From: CAWBQO01 sp963790965
GTDB lineage: Bacteria > Bacteroidota > Rhodothermia > Rhodothermales > DASSAV01
Assembly (NCBI GenBank): GCA_963790965.1
Contig: CAWBQO010000006.1
Location: 1,054,001 to 1,118,000 of the forward strand
DNA: 64,000 nt
Reading direction: 5' to 3'
The notes beneath the pieces were generated by a model. It was given only the letters and a program-made list of their open reading frames with translations. It searched no databases and had not been told where the DNA came from. How positions within the stretch are numbered: position 1 is the first letter of the stretch; every line of letters starts with the position of its first letter. Below are positions 25,470 to 35,125 of this stretch, piece by piece. The translations under genes were made by a program, and so were the position numbers.

Positions 25470-28400
25470 ATGCGTACGCACAATCATCGCCTTTTCTTCC
25501 TTCTTCAGGCGCTGCTTTTTCTTTTGATCGCGCCCGGCGCGCTGGCGCAGTCCGGCAAGATCGCCGGCCGTGTCGTAGACGCCGCAACCGGCGAACCGGT
25601 GCCCGGCGTGAACGTGGTCATCACGGAAAAGTGGAGCAACGGCCGGGCCATTGCCGCTCCCGACATCCTCGGTGCCGCCACCGGAGGGGAAGGATACTAC
25701 GCCATCCTGAACGTGCCGCCGGGGACCTACAACGTCACGGCATCCTTTATCGGCTTCGCGCCCCTCGTCAAGACGGAAGTGCGTGTCAGTTCCGGTCTTA
25801 CGGCGACGGTTGATTTCGACATGCGCGAGGAGGTGATCGAGGGCGAGGAGGTTGAGATCGTTGCGAACCGCTCCGTCGTTCAGGCGGATATCTCCTCCAC
25901 CATGGAAATCATATCGCCCACGCGCATGACGCAGGCACCGACGCAGCGACTTGACGAGTTCATCGGCAAGGTGAAGGGCGTCGAGTTGGTGTCGAACGCG
26001 CAGGGAAGCGGGCTGAGCATCCGCGGCGGCGACATTCGCGAGACGGACATTCGGATCGACGGACAGTCGGTGCGTGACCCGCGCTCGGGCAATTCCTACC
26101 TCGGGTTCAACACGACGACCGTGGAGGAAATCCAGGTTAAGACCGGCGGCTTCGAGGCGCGGTATGGAGGCATCCAGTCAGGCCTGGTGAATATCGTCAC
26201 GAAGGAGGGTTCGCGGGACCGTTTTACCTCTTCGTTCCGGCTCGACTACGCCCCGGCCGGTCAGCGCCGGTTCTTCGGCGACGGTCCGTGGGAACCAGGC
26301 TCGCCGCTCTATGAAACGTATTCCGGTATGTATGCCATGACCGGCGTTCCGGACTCGGTCATCCACCGAGTGCAGAACTGCGGCGACCCGGGCCAGCCTG
26401 AATGCAACCCGGGCGGCTGGATTCCGGACGACCTGCTCTTTACCGGATTCCGCGGCTGGTCGAACAGGCGCACGCCGGATACCGACCTTACGGCCGCCGA
26501 GAAGCTCGCACTCTGGCGTGCGCAGCACCCCGTCTTTGAGGTAGCCTCCAAGCCGGACGTCTTCGCTGAGGGTGCCCTGACAGGACCGTTCTTCCTGCCG
26601 AAGACCACGTTCCTGCTCGGCGTCAAGTATGAAAACACGCAGTTCGCCTTTCCGCTCGGGCCGCGGGACAACTACCTCGATTGGAACGCGCAGCTTAAAC
26701 TGACCACGCGCTTCAGCCCGAAGACGAAGCTCTCCGTCAACGGTATGTATGCGAAGATCGCGACGATCAACTCCGGCTCGAACAGCACCGGCGGCGGCGC
26801 CGTGGTCTCCCTCACCGACCGGTTCAGCTTCCTGAGCAATTCGCGCTCCTCGGTCGTGCAGCAGGCCGGGATGATTGGCAGCGATTACGGCTTCCAGCAC
26901 CTCTACAACGTGGGTCGCACGCAGTTCTACGATCAGCGAATCGTTCTCGGCGGGGCCAAGCTTACGCATTCGCTCTCGCCGACGACCTTCTTCAACCTCG
27001 AGGGGCAGGTCTCCTTTAGCGACAACCTCGTGCGTCCGTTCGGCTTCGACACGGCCGACCCGAACAACTCGCTCGCGCTCGGCGGCAAGAGCTTTTATGA
27101 TCTGCGCCTCGGAATGCCGGACTGGGGTGTTCAGTTCATAGACGACCCGCTTGGCATGTTCCGCTTGACGGGCTGGACGGCGGCCTCCGATTCTTCCTAC
27201 TCCTGGAGCGCTTCGTTCAAGGGCGACGTAACGCGGCAGGTCGGCCGTCACCACCAGTTCGAAGCCGGCTTCGACGCCAAGTACAATTACCTTTACGTCT
27301 ACTCAGGCATCAACCGCTCCACCAAGTTCGGATTTGAGCCTGGGTACTACCAGTATTACACCGCAACGCCGATCGAAGGCGCGCTCTACATTCAGGACAA
27401 GCTTGAGTATGAGGGCATGGTGGCCACGATCGGTCTCCGGGGCGAGTACTTCAATCCCCGCCGACATGGCTACGACATCAGCATCCCGCTCGATGCGGAC
27501 TTCCGCGATTTCTGGGGGAACGTCTACTTCAATCTGCCGGGAGAGACGAATTCGTATGAGCGTTGGGTGGAGTGGCGCGACCTACTCGACGAGCCGCCGG
27601 GATGGCCGAAGAAGGACGTGGGGGGCAAGTTCAAGCTCTCGCCGCGCGTAGGCACGTCCTTCCCGATCACGACCGCCTCCAAGCTCTACTTCAACTACGG
27701 CATGTTCTATCAGAGGCCGTACCTGCCCTTCGTTTACAACCAGGTGATTCAGGCGGGGCAGACCACCATTCCGAACCCGGATCTGGAGCCGGAACGCACC
27801 ACGGCGTTCGAATTCGGATACGAGCAGAGTCTGTTCAACAACTACCTCGCCAACGTCACGTTCTACTATAAGGACGTGCAGAACCGGCCGCTTTCGGTCG
27901 CCTATTACTCGTACTACGAGGATAACATCGTTCGCACGTACTCGAACGATGCCTACCGGGACATTCGCGGCATCGAGCTGCGCCTCGAGAAGAACTTCGG
28001 GAAGTTCTTCACCTTCTGGGCCAACTACGATTACCAGGTTTCCAGCTCCGGCCAGAGTGGCCTCGCGTATGTCTACGAAAACCAGCTCAAAGCAAACGAG
28101 CAGGCGCGCTTCCCGATCGTGTCTCGTCCGCAGCCGTACCCGAAGGCGTACGTCAACCTGAACTTCCACACGCCGAACAATTTCGGACCGGAGTTCCTGG
28201 GCAACTATCCGCTCGGTGGCTTCTATATCAATCCGCTCATTGAGTGGCGCGACGGCGGCTATCTCGTCTGGAATCCTGAAGAGACGAATCCTGACGAACA
28301 GCTCCGCGTGGACGTGCTGGATTACCGCAACGTCGACCTGCGCCTCTCGAAGACGTTCAACGTGCCCATGGGGCGCATGGAAGCCGTCGCGACCATCGAG

Positions 28401-28619
28401 AACGTGCTCAACTTCCGCCGCCTCTACACGGGTAATATGCGCAACGCGCAGCTGGCGGCTTACAAGAACTCGCTCAAGCTACCCTTTAAGGGCGGCGACA
28501 TGCAGGGCAATGACAAGTGGGGCGAGTGGGACAAGGACTACCTTGACATCGGCTGGTACACCGCGCCGCTGTATCTCAACCCCCGCCGCGTGCTCATCGG
28601 TCTTCGCCTCATACTGTAG
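25470..28619 (+). CDS. TonB-dependent receptor with carboxypeptidase-regulatory-like domain
   Basis: This 1049-aa outer-membrane receptor has a signal peptide (1-26, ending ALAQ). A CarboxypepD_reg-like domain follows (about 30-115, GKIAGRVVDAATGEPVPGVNVVI). A plug domain (about 130-250) carries LSIRGGDIRETDIRIDG and GFEARYGGIQSGLVNIVTKEG. The rest is a C-terminal beta-barrel of about 800 residues ending PLYLNPRRVLIGLRLIL. This layout is SusC-like, but no SusD-family gene follows. Instead a 725-aa exported protein and a PorV-type barrel are next. It probably imports amino-sugar oligomers released by the exported hydrolases of this locus. The substrate is inferred from the neighbours. Confidence 0.92.
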   Translation: MRTHNHRLFFLLQALLFLLIAPGALAQSGKIAGRVVDAATGEPVPGVNVVITEKWSNGRAIAAPDILGAATGGEGYYAILNVPPGTYNVTASFIGFAPLVKTEVRVSSGLTATVDFDMREEVIEGEEVEIVANRSVVQADISSTMEIISPTRMTQAPTQRLDEFIGKVKGVELVSNAQGSGLSIRGGDIRETDIRIDGQSVRDPRSGNSYLGFNTTTVEEIQVKTGGFEARYGGIQSGLVNIVTKEGSRDRFTSSFRLDYAPAGQRRFFGDGPWEPGSPLYETYSGMYAMTGVPDSVIHRVQNCGDPGQPECNPGGWIPDDLLFTGFRGWSNRRTPDTDLTAAEKLALWRAQHPVFEVASKPDVFAEGALTGPFFLPKTTFLLGVKYENTQFAFPLGPRDNYLDWNAQLKLTTRFSPKTKLSVNGMYAKIATINSGSNSTGGGAVVSLTDRFSFLSNSRSSVVQQAGMIGSDYGFQHLYNVGRTQFYDQRIVLGGAKLTHSLSPTTFFNLEGQVSFSDNLVRPFGFDTADPNNSLALGGKSFYDLRLGMPDWGVQFIDDPLGMFRLTGWTAASDSSYSWSASFKGDVTRQVGRHHQFEAGFDAKYNYLYVYSGINRSTKFGFEPGYYQYYTATPIEGALYIQDKLEYEGMVATIGLRGEYFNPRRHGYDISIPLDADFRDFWGNVYFNLPGETNSYERWVEWRDLLDEPPGWPKKDVGGKFKLSPRVGTSFPITTASKLYFNYGMFYQRPYLPFVYNQVIQAGQTTIPNPDLEPERTTAFEFGYEQSLFNNYLANVTFYYKDVQNRPLSVAYYSYYEDNIVRTYSNDAYRDIRGIELRLEKNFGKFFTFWANYDYQVSSSGQSGLAYVYENQLKANEQARFPIVSRPQPYPKAYVNLNFHTPNNFGPEFLGNYPLGGFYINPLIEWRDGGYLVWNPEETNPDEQLRVDVLDYRNVDLRLSKTFNVPMGRMEAVATIENVLNFRRLYTGNMRNAQLAAYKNSLKLPFKGGDMQGNDKWGEWDKDYLDIGWYTAPLYLNPRRVLIGLRLIL

Positions 28620-28640
28620 TCGCTCGATCTCGCAATCTCT

Positions 28641-28654
28641 ATATAAGTTTATAT
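28641..28654. promoter_or_regulatory. AT palindrome before the 725-aa protein gene
   Basis: ATATAAGTTTATAT is a palindrome with 6-bp arms and a GT centre, in the 38-bp gap between the TonB receptor and the next gene. It is the most AT-rich spot nearby. It could be a promoter or a protein-binding site, or it may be chance. Confidence 0.2.
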
Positions 28655-28657
28655 CTA

Positions 28658-30835
28658 ATGATCGCCTGTACGACCATGCGTATCTCTGAACGGCGACGCC
28701 CGCAGCAACTTTGCGCGCTCTTGGCGGGCCTGCTCCTCGCGCTTGCGCCGGCATTCTCGGCGAAAGCTCAGGTGGACTCGACGGGGTCGAAGCCCTTCTT
28801 CATCGATGTCAATAAGATCCACTGGAACTTGACGCCCGGCCTCGGGGACGGGGGGATGACGAGCCAGTTTTCGTGGAATACCGTCGCCCGTAAGGAAGCC
28901 ACCGAGCCGTTCTACTATCCGGCCGATCGCTGGTACGGCAATATGCTTTTCCAGCTTTGGAATATCCTGAACCTCAGCGACTCGGGGTATGTGAACCTCG
29001 AGGGCGAGCGCCAGCTCCGTAAATGGCGCATCGCATCCGGCGACACGGAGTGGTCGATAGAGCGCCGCCGATACCGCCCGGCGAACATCGTCGTCGACGG
29101 CATTCAGGTCAACCCGCCCTACATCTGGGAGGTCGATCCTACGCTCACGTCCGATTATCACGGCACGTTCGTAGACATCTTCCGCAACCCCGATACCGGG
29201 TACGGCGGGATGCGTAGCAAGATTGATATCTGGGCCTTTGCCAATCCCAACCACCAGGACTATGTCATCTGGAAAGAGACGCGCACGTTTACGGGCGAGA
29301 CGCGCCTGACGCGCGAGTACGAAGCGGAGCCGAGCCGGGAGGACTACCTTCCGGATCAGACGATCAAGCTCTGGTGGACGTTCGTTGCGGGATTCGGCCC
29401 GAGCAAGGGCGGCGAACGCTCCTCCTGGAAGTTTTTCGTGTACGAGGGCGAGGATGATAAAGAAAACTACTTCAAACGCACATCGGAACTCGTGACCGAC
29501 CGCGCGCGCAAGGAACTCACGGTCGCCTATTTCTGGGACGACATGAGCGACCAGTCGCCCCCTTATGCGCTCGTCATGCCCGATGGCACCACCTCTCCCC
29601 GTGACGACGATGCCGGCGATCCGAACCGCATCAACGGCGGGTTGACCGCCACCCAGATTCCGGGGTTCACGGTGCTATATGCCGACAAATCCGGACAGGA
29701 GCACGTTGATGACCCCACGCAGCCCGTGGCGGCACCGCGCGGCAACATCAACGACAACTTCTTTTCACAGCAGGACAAGTTCATCCAGCGCGACATCTGG
29801 GCGGGCCTCAACGCTCCGTGGCCAGGCCCGCCTGCGAAGGTTCAGAAAGGCGCTATGCGCGGTCTTGCGACCGGTCCATACACGCTCACCATGGAGCGCG
29901 ACGAGAACGCCAACCTGGTCCGCGCGGACTCCTTTACCGTCGTCTACGCGATCGGTGTAGGAGACGTGGGCTACCAGTTTGCCGATAGTCTTGGAAAAGC
30001 GTGGTTCAGGGGTGATATTACCGACGCCGAGAAGCGCGTTTTCATCGAAATGGGACGCGACAGCCTCTTCCGCAATCTCGACCGGGCGTATTGGGCGTGG
30101 GACCACGACTTGAAGGTGCCGGCACCGCTGCCTCCTCCGGATATCGAGGTCAACTCGGGGCCGGGCTACAACGAGGTCAACTGGTCCTATCCGGAGGAAC
30201 GTTACTGGCTCGATCCGCACACCGGCGTGAATGACTTCTACGCGTGGCGCGTCTACCGCAAGACCGGAGGCTTCTGGGTGAACGATCCGAACGACGATTT
30301 CGCGGGATTCCAGTGGGAGCTTGTTCACGAGACAACGAACCCGCAGGAGCAGTCGTGGCAGGACGACACCGTCCAGCGTGGGGCTTCTTATTACTACGCG
30401 GTGACGGCGGTCGATGACGGAAGCCAGAATACGTTCGGCCTGTTTCCGGGCCAAAAGCTGGAAAGCTCCCGGTATGAAAATGCCTCGCAGGCTCCGGCGA
30501 TATCATTCCAGCCCGGCCTTGACGTTACGAACCTCGTGCGCGCCGTACCGAACCCGGCAACGGGAGCGCGCGGAGCGCTCGGCTTCCCGGGCAATCCGGA
30601 CAAGATTCTTTTCGTCAACCTCCCCTACGAAGCCACCCTTTCCATCTACACGGAGAACGGCGAGTTGATCAAGCGCATGGAGCACACGGCGTCCGCTGAT
30701 GAGACGTGGAACCAGCGCACGGAGGCCAACCAGTACGTGGCGAGCGGCATCTACATCCTGGCCGTTCACAACGCGCGGGATGCTGCGGGTAACGGGCTAC
30801 CGGATCAGTTCGTCAAGTTCGTCATCATTCGATAA
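28658..30835 (+). CDS. 725-aa exported protein with C-terminal sorting-type end
   Basis: A signal peptide is present (LCALLAGLLLALAPAFSAKAQ, about residues 18-38). The body has no named domain that I recognise. It is rich in Trp/Tyr and has a fibronectin III-like region near residues 480-590 (PPDIEVNSGPGYNEVNWSYP, DTVQRGASYYYAVTAVDDGS). The last ~90 residues (VRAVPNPATGARGALGF ... VASGIYILAVHNARD ... FVKFVIIR) look like a Por/T9SS C-terminal domain. It sits 38 bp after the TonB receptor and 11 bp before the PorV-like gene, so it is a likely surface partner of the receptor, perhaps replacing SusD. Start 28658; ATG 28676 is an equally good start. Confidence 0.75.
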   Translation: MIACTTMRISERRRPQQLCALLAGLLLALAPAFSAKAQVDSTGSKPFFIDVNKIHWNLTPGLGDGGMTSQFSWNTVARKEATEPFYYPADRWYGNMLFQLWNILNLSDSGYVNLEGERQLRKWRIASGDTEWSIERRRYRPANIVVDGIQVNPPYIWEVDPTLTSDYHGTFVDIFRNPDTGYGGMRSKIDIWAFANPNHQDYVIWKETRTFTGETRLTREYEAEPSREDYLPDQTIKLWWTFVAGFGPSKGGERSSWKFFVYEGEDDKENYFKRTSELVTDRARKELTVAYFWDDMSDQSPPYALVMPDGTTSPRDDDAGDPNRINGGLTATQIPGFTVLYADKSGQEHVDDPTQPVAAPRGNINDNFFSQQDKFIQRDIWAGLNAPWPGPPAKVQKGAMRGLATGPYTLTMERDENANLVRADSFTVVYAIGVGDVGYQFADSLGKAWFRGDITDAEKRVFIEMGRDSLFRNLDRAYWAWDHDLKVPAPLPPPDIEVNSGPGYNEVNWSYPEERYWLDPHTGVNDFYAWRVYRKTGGFWVNDPNDDFAGFQWELVHETTNPQEQSWQDDTVQRGASYYYAVTAVDDGSQNTFGLFPGQKLESSRYENASQAPAISFQPGLDVTNLVRAVPNPATGARGALGFPGNPDKILFVNLPYEATLSIYTENGELIKRMEHTASADETWNQRTEANQYVASGIYILAVHNARDAAGNGLPDQFVKFVIIR

Positions 30836-30846
30836 CGAAGGCAGCC

Positions 30847-31851
30847 ATGAAAGCAGAAAACATCATTCGCGGAGCACTGCTCCTTGCGCTGCTCCTCGCA
30901 GTCTCACAGCCGGCAACGGCTCAGATCGAGAAAGATGCGCAGGCAGGCTTCCGCTTCCTCGAGAACCCGATCTCGGCCGAAGCGGTCGGGCGCGGCGGCG
31001 TCGGCACGACGATGCTCCGCAACAGCAGCGCCGTGTTCTTCAACCCGGCCGGAATGGCCTGGATCGAGGGCAAGCTCGACTTCGGGATGCACTATACGCT
31101 CGGTATCGCAGAGATCGACCAGCTCTCCGGCGTGATCGCGGGGCGCATTGGCAACCTCGGCGTGCTCGGCGTGAGCGTGACGACGATGGATTACGGCGAC
31201 CTCTACCGGACCTATGTCGAAAACAACGCCGATGGGTACGTCGAGACCGGCACCTTCTCGCCGGGCGCATACGCCGTCGGGGTTGCGTTCAGCCGCGCCA
31301 TGAGCGACCGTTTTTCTTTCGGCGTTCACGTCAAACTCGCGCGGCAAGATCTGGGGGACGCCTGGATCGTGCCGGCCGGCGAGGCGGAGGCGGGACTGAA
31401 GAACTACAGCAAATCAACACCCGCCATCGACGTGGGCGCGCTCTACGATTTTCAGTCGCACGGCTTGACGTTTGGGGCGGCCATTCAGAACATTTCGCAG
31501 GAAGTCCGCTACGTGGACGAGCAGTTTCCGCTGCCTTTCGCCGTACGCTTCAGCATGACGGCCGCGCCCCTGACGTTCCTCGACATGGACCGCTCGGTTC
31601 ATGACTTCACGGTTGCCGTGGAGTCGTGGAAGGGCCGCGACTTTGGCAACCACGTGCAAGTAGGCGGCGAATACCACATGATGGAGACGCTGGTGGCCCG
31701 TGTAGGTTATATGGGCAATTACAGCGAGCGCGGCGTGACGTTCGGGGCCGGACTCCGGTTCTCGGGCCTTCGCTTCGACTACGCCTTCCAGGAGTTTGGC
31801 GTTTTCGGAAACATACACCTCATCTCACTCGGCTACGGGCTTGGTTCTTGA
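30847..31851 (+). CDS. PorV/PorQ-family outer-membrane protein
   Basis: This 334-aa beta-barrel protein has a signal peptide (1-26, ending ATAQ). It has the family start GFRFLENPISAEAVGRGGVGTTMLRNSSAVFFNPAGMAW and a barrel-type C-terminus (LRFSGLRFDYAFQEFG...HLISLGYGLG). PorV shuttles type IX cargo to the sortase complex, and many paralogs sit beside surface-protein operons. Here it follows the 725-aa sorting-domain protein, so it may help export or hold that protein at the surface. Whether it is the main PorV of the cell cannot be told from this window. Confidence 0.85.
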   Translation: MKAENIIRGALLLALLLAVSQPATAQIEKDAQAGFRFLENPISAEAVGRGGVGTTMLRNSSAVFFNPAGMAWIEGKLDFGMHYTLGIAEIDQLSGVIAGRIGNLGVLGVSVTTMDYGDLYRTYVENNADGYVETGTFSPGAYAVGVAFSRAMSDRFSFGVHVKLARQDLGDAWIVPAGEAEAGLKNYSKSTPAIDVGALYDFQSHGLTFGAAIQNISQEVRYVDEQFPLPFAVRFSMTAAPLTFLDMDRSVHDFTVAVESWKGRDFGNHVQVGGEYHMMETLVARVGYMGNYSERGVTFGAGLRFSGLRFDYAFQEFGVFGNIHLISLGYGLGS

Positions 31852-31905
31852 ACCCACCTTGCCCTCTCTCGGACAAACCCACAACCATCCAACAGGAGAG
31901 AAATC

Positions 31906-33195
31906 ATGAAAAAGATGCTACTGATGATCGCCATGCTCGTGCCCTTCGGCATGGCACAGGCGCAGTCGACATGGACGGAAGTCACCGCCCCGGTTCACCT
32001 CGAGTATCCAGGTTCTTGCTTCTTCACGGCACCGAACATCGCACACGGGGTGGTCGTCGACCATGAAGGCAAGATATGGTACAACGGGTACGGCGCAGAA
32101 AACGGGCTTTTCATCCTGAATCCTGATGGGACGCAGGCGTCCTTCTCGCCCATTATGACAGTGATGGCGGATCAGGAAATTCCGACCACGAACGGTCGTG
32201 GAATGACCATCGATGCCGATGGAAACGTCCTTGCGGTCGTGAGTAACCAATACCTCATCCGCCTCGACGCCGCAACCGGTGCTGTAAAGGACTGGTGGAA
32301 AGGCCCCGGCTCGCAGACTCAGCCGGGCATAGACAAGGACGGCTACGTCTATATCGCCACCGTAGCTGGTTCGGAGCCGATTCGGATCCTGGAATCGCCT
32401 GCTTACACGGAGGTCGGCACCGTCGACGACGGAACGGACTATACCTGGTGGTCCCGCGCGACGGCTGTTAGCAATGACGGCCTGAAGATCATTGCCGGCC
32501 GTCTCGGCGGCGGCCTCATCATCTTCGAGAGTGAGGACGCGATCACGTACACCATGACGGACTCGCTCATTCGTCCGACCGGTGCGCCCTTCTTCGGCGG
32601 CGATGTGTCCTCGCTTCAGTGGGGACCGGACTACGTGTCCTCCATGACGGCAACCGGACCTTTCACCAGCGAGAACGGCGTGCTCTGGATGACGGATGAA
32701 GGCGCCTTTGCCGGGGACAAGGACCTGTCGACCCGCAATATCAAGGTTTTTGATCTTAATGCGAAGACCTACTATACGCTGCGTCACGACTCGCTCTCCA
32801 TCAACCCGCGCGGGATCGGTTTTGCGCCGGACGGCACGTCGATTTATGTGAGCAACTTCAAGACGGGTTGCCTGCAGAAGTTTAACATCGCGGCGGGCGT
32901 TCCCGTTGAGGAGGCCTTCGAAATGCCGCAAGCGTTTGAGCTGGACCGGAACTACCCGAATCCGTTTAGCGCGAGCACGACCATCGGCTTCAAGCTCCGC
33001 GATCCAAACGTCGTGACGCTTCGCGTCTATGATGCCACGGGCCGCCTTGTTGAGACCCTCATGGAGGGTGCCATGCAGGCTTCCGGGCCGCACTCGGTCG
33101 CGTGGAATGCAGCGGCCGCGCCGAGCGGACTATACTTCTACAGCCTGGAGGTCGGCGGCCGGCGGCAGGTGCAGGCGATGGTGCTTGCCCGGTAG
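31906..33195 (+). CDS. Exported beta-propeller protein with sorting domain
   Basis: This 429-aa protein has a signal peptide (1-20, GMAQAQ). About 320 residues of beta-propeller-like repeats follow, with phrases such as GVVVDHEGKIWYNGYG, GMTIDADGNVLAV, PGIDKDGYVYIAT and GIGFAPDGTSIYVSNF. A C-terminal type IX sorting domain (about 345-429) opens with ELDRNYPNPFSASTTIGFKL, with YDATGR and SGLYFYSLEV. A real ribosome site (AGGAG, 31894-31898) precedes ATG 31906, which is rare in this window and suggests high expression. It may bind glycans or proteins on the surface. No enzyme motif was seen. Confidence 0.85.
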   Translation: MKKMLLMIAMLVPFGMAQAQSTWTEVTAPVHLEYPGSCFFTAPNIAHGVVVDHEGKIWYNGYGAENGLFILNPDGTQASFSPIMTVMADQEIPTTNGRGMTIDADGNVLAVVSNQYLIRLDAATGAVKDWWKGPGSQTQPGIDKDGYVYIATVAGSEPIRILESPAYTEVGTVDDGTDYTWWSRATAVSNDGLKIIAGRLGGGLIIFESEDAITYTMTDSLIRPTGAPFFGGDVSSLQWGPDYVSSMTATGPFTSENGVLWMTDEGAFAGDKDLSTRNIKVFDLNAKTYYTLRHDSLSINPRGIGFAPDGTSIYVSNFKTGCLQKFNIAAGVPVEEAFEMPQAFELDRNYPNPFSASTTIGFKLRDPNVVTLRVYDATGRLVETLMEGAMQASGPHSVAWNAAAAPSGLYFYSLEVGGRRQVQAMVLAR

Positions 33196-33242
33196 GCGTC
33201 CACACCAGGGATAGTTGATACACGTTAGTTAACGAGCGACAT

Positions 33243-33283
33243 GGAGGCCCTGCGCGGCACAAAACCCCGCCGGGGCCTCCTTT
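33243..33283 (+). terminator. Terminator after the propeller gene
   Basis: GGAGGCCC (33243-33250) pairs with GGGGCCTCC (33272-33280), followed by TTT. It lies 48 bp after the stop and 17 bp before the GHL10 gene. It may separate the surface-uptake genes from the hydrolase/kinase genes or act as an attenuator between them. Confidence 0.65.
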
Positions 33284-33299
33284 CGCTTCATGAAGAACA

Positions 33300-35123
33300 A
33301 TGAACCGCTTCGCCTACTTCGCGCCCGCGCTCCTGCTACTCCTCCTCGCGCCCTTCTCCGGCGCAAAGGCGCAGTATGCCGAATCGCCGCTCTACGAAAC
33401 GCGCGGAGCATGGTTCACCCTCGTCTACCGGCTCGACTGGCCGCCCTACGACGGGAATGTGGATGCCGCTACGCTCCGCACCGTTCAGCAAAAGGCGCTT
33501 CGCGACCGCTTCGCGCTCATGAAGGCGCGTGGCATGAACACCGTCGTCTTTCAGGTCCTCTTCCACGGAACGGCCGTTTATCCGAGCGCGCGGCTGCCGT
33601 TCAGCGACGCCATTGCGGGCGCGCCGGGGCGGGTGCCGGACTGGGATCCGCTCGCGTACGCCGTTGAGCAAGCCCACGCCCTCGGCATGGAGCTGCACGC
33701 CTGGATCAACGTCGTTCAAATGGGAAGTCCGACCACCAACATCAGCGAAACCGTTGAGCCGCAGCACGTCCGATTCGCGCACCCCGAATGGATCAAGGAG
33801 TTCAAGACGGGAACGAAGGTGAACGACTACTGGATCAACATGGCCATCCCGCAGGCGCGCGAATGGCTCGTGGGGAACGTCGAAGAAATCGTTCGCAACT
33901 ACGATGTAGACGCGGTCCATTTCGATTACCTCCGCTATCCGGAGATGGGCTTCCCGGACGACTACCAGGACCAGGCCACCTGGCCCAATGGCGAGTTCAG
34001 CACGGACAACTGGCGGCGGGAGAACATCAACCGTTTTATCCGGGCCGTATACCCGGCCGTGAAGGCGATCAAGCCCTGGGTGAAGGTCGGATCGGCCCCG
34101 ATTGGCACGCGCAAGTATTATAACGGCGCGCCGCCGGGATACTGGGGCTTTGACCATCTTTACCAGGACGCCGCAACGTGGATGCGCGAAGGCTTCCACG
34201 ACTATGTCGCCCCGCAGCTTTACTTCGACATTGGCGAGGCCCCGAACCCCGGCACCTCGTACAACTCGCAGGATTACTCCCGCTGGGTCGACGACTGGTT
34301 GGCCAATTCTTTTGGCCGGCACGTCTACGCGGGCCTTGCTACCTACATGGAGGCACCCGGCACCGATCACCGCTTCGACGCCGGCGAGATCGAGCGGCAG
34401 GTCAGTCTTGCCCGGACGAAGGGACTCGACGGGCAGGTGCAGTTCCGCTACGCCCAAACCGCGCAGGTGCCGCTGTCCAACGTTTACTCGTCGCCGGCGC
34501 TCCCGCCGCGAATGCCGTGGATGCTGAACGCTTCTGCGCCGACGGCCCCGCAAAGCGTCGCAAGCACGTGGGACGAAGCGGCGAAGACGATGACGTTATC
34601 GTGGGGAGCGGCCACGTCGGCCCCCGAGGACCCGATGCGGCGCTACGCCATCTTCCGCAGCATCGGCACGCCGATCGGCGGCAACGTGACGGGCGAGTTG
34701 ATCGGGTTTGTGGGCGTAGGCACCCTGCAGTTTAAGGATGTGCTCGACGGGGGCACGGCAGATCCCGTTTACTACGGCGTCGCCGCGCAAAGCCTGCTTG
34801 GCTTCCTCTCGCCCATTACGAACGCGCTCTCAACGGCGTCCGAAGGCGAGGCTGAACCTTACGCTTTCGACCTGAAAGCGCCCTATCCGAACCCCGCAAC
34901 GGCGTCGGTCGTCATTCGCTACAGCCTCGAGGTGCCCGGCGACGTGACGCTCGCCGTCTACGACCTGTTGGGGCGCGAAGTGAACGTCGTGCGGCAGGGG
35001 AGAGAAGAGGCCGGATTGCGTGAGGTGGCGTTCGACGTGACGGCGCTGGCACCCGGTGCGTATCTCGTCTCGCTCCGCTCGGGCGATGCGCGTGATGTTG
35101 AAACGATAGTCATCTCCCGATAG
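33300..35123 (+). CDS. GHL10-type glycosyl hydrolase (DigH-like) with sorting domain
   Basis: This 607-aa exported protein has a signal peptide (1-24, AKAQ). A GHL10/DUF187 TIM-barrel domain (about 32-400) has RGAWFTLVYRLDWPP, NTVVFQVLFHGTAVYPS, HAWINVV, VDAVHFDYLRYP and YVAPQLYFDIG. A fibronectin-like domain (about 415-510) and a type IX sorting domain (LKAPYPNPATASVVIRYSLE to the end) follow. The family includes E. coli DigH (YddW), which cuts peptidoglycan glycan strands stripped of peptides. That is relevant because an amidase lies in the same locus. The exact bond cut here is not proven. Confidence 0.88.
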   Translation: MNRFAYFAPALLLLLLAPFSGAKAQYAESPLYETRGAWFTLVYRLDWPPYDGNVDAATLRTVQQKALRDRFALMKARGMNTVVFQVLFHGTAVYPSARLPFSDAIAGAPGRVPDWDPLAYAVEQAHALGMELHAWINVVQMGSPTTNISETVEPQHVRFAHPEWIKEFKTGTKVNDYWINMAIPQAREWLVGNVEEIVRNYDVDAVHFDYLRYPEMGFPDDYQDQATWPNGEFSTDNWRRENINRFIRAVYPAVKAIKPWVKVGSAPIGTRKYYNGAPPGYWGFDHLYQDAATWMREGFHDYVAPQLYFDIGEAPNPGTSYNSQDYSRWVDDWLANSFGRHVYAGLATYMEAPGTDHRFDAGEIERQVSLARTKGLDGQVQFRYAQTAQVPLSNVYSSPALPPRMPWMLNASAPTAPQSVASTWDEAAKTMTLSWGAATSAPEDPMRRYAIFRSIGTPIGGNVTGELIGFVGVGTLQFKDVLDGGTADPVYYGVAAQSLLGFLSPITNALSTASEGEAEPYAFDLKAPYPNPATASVVIRYSLEVPGDVTLAVYDLLGREVNVVRQGREEAGLREVAFDVTALAPGAYLVSLRSGDARDVETIVISR

Positions 35124-35125
35124 CC

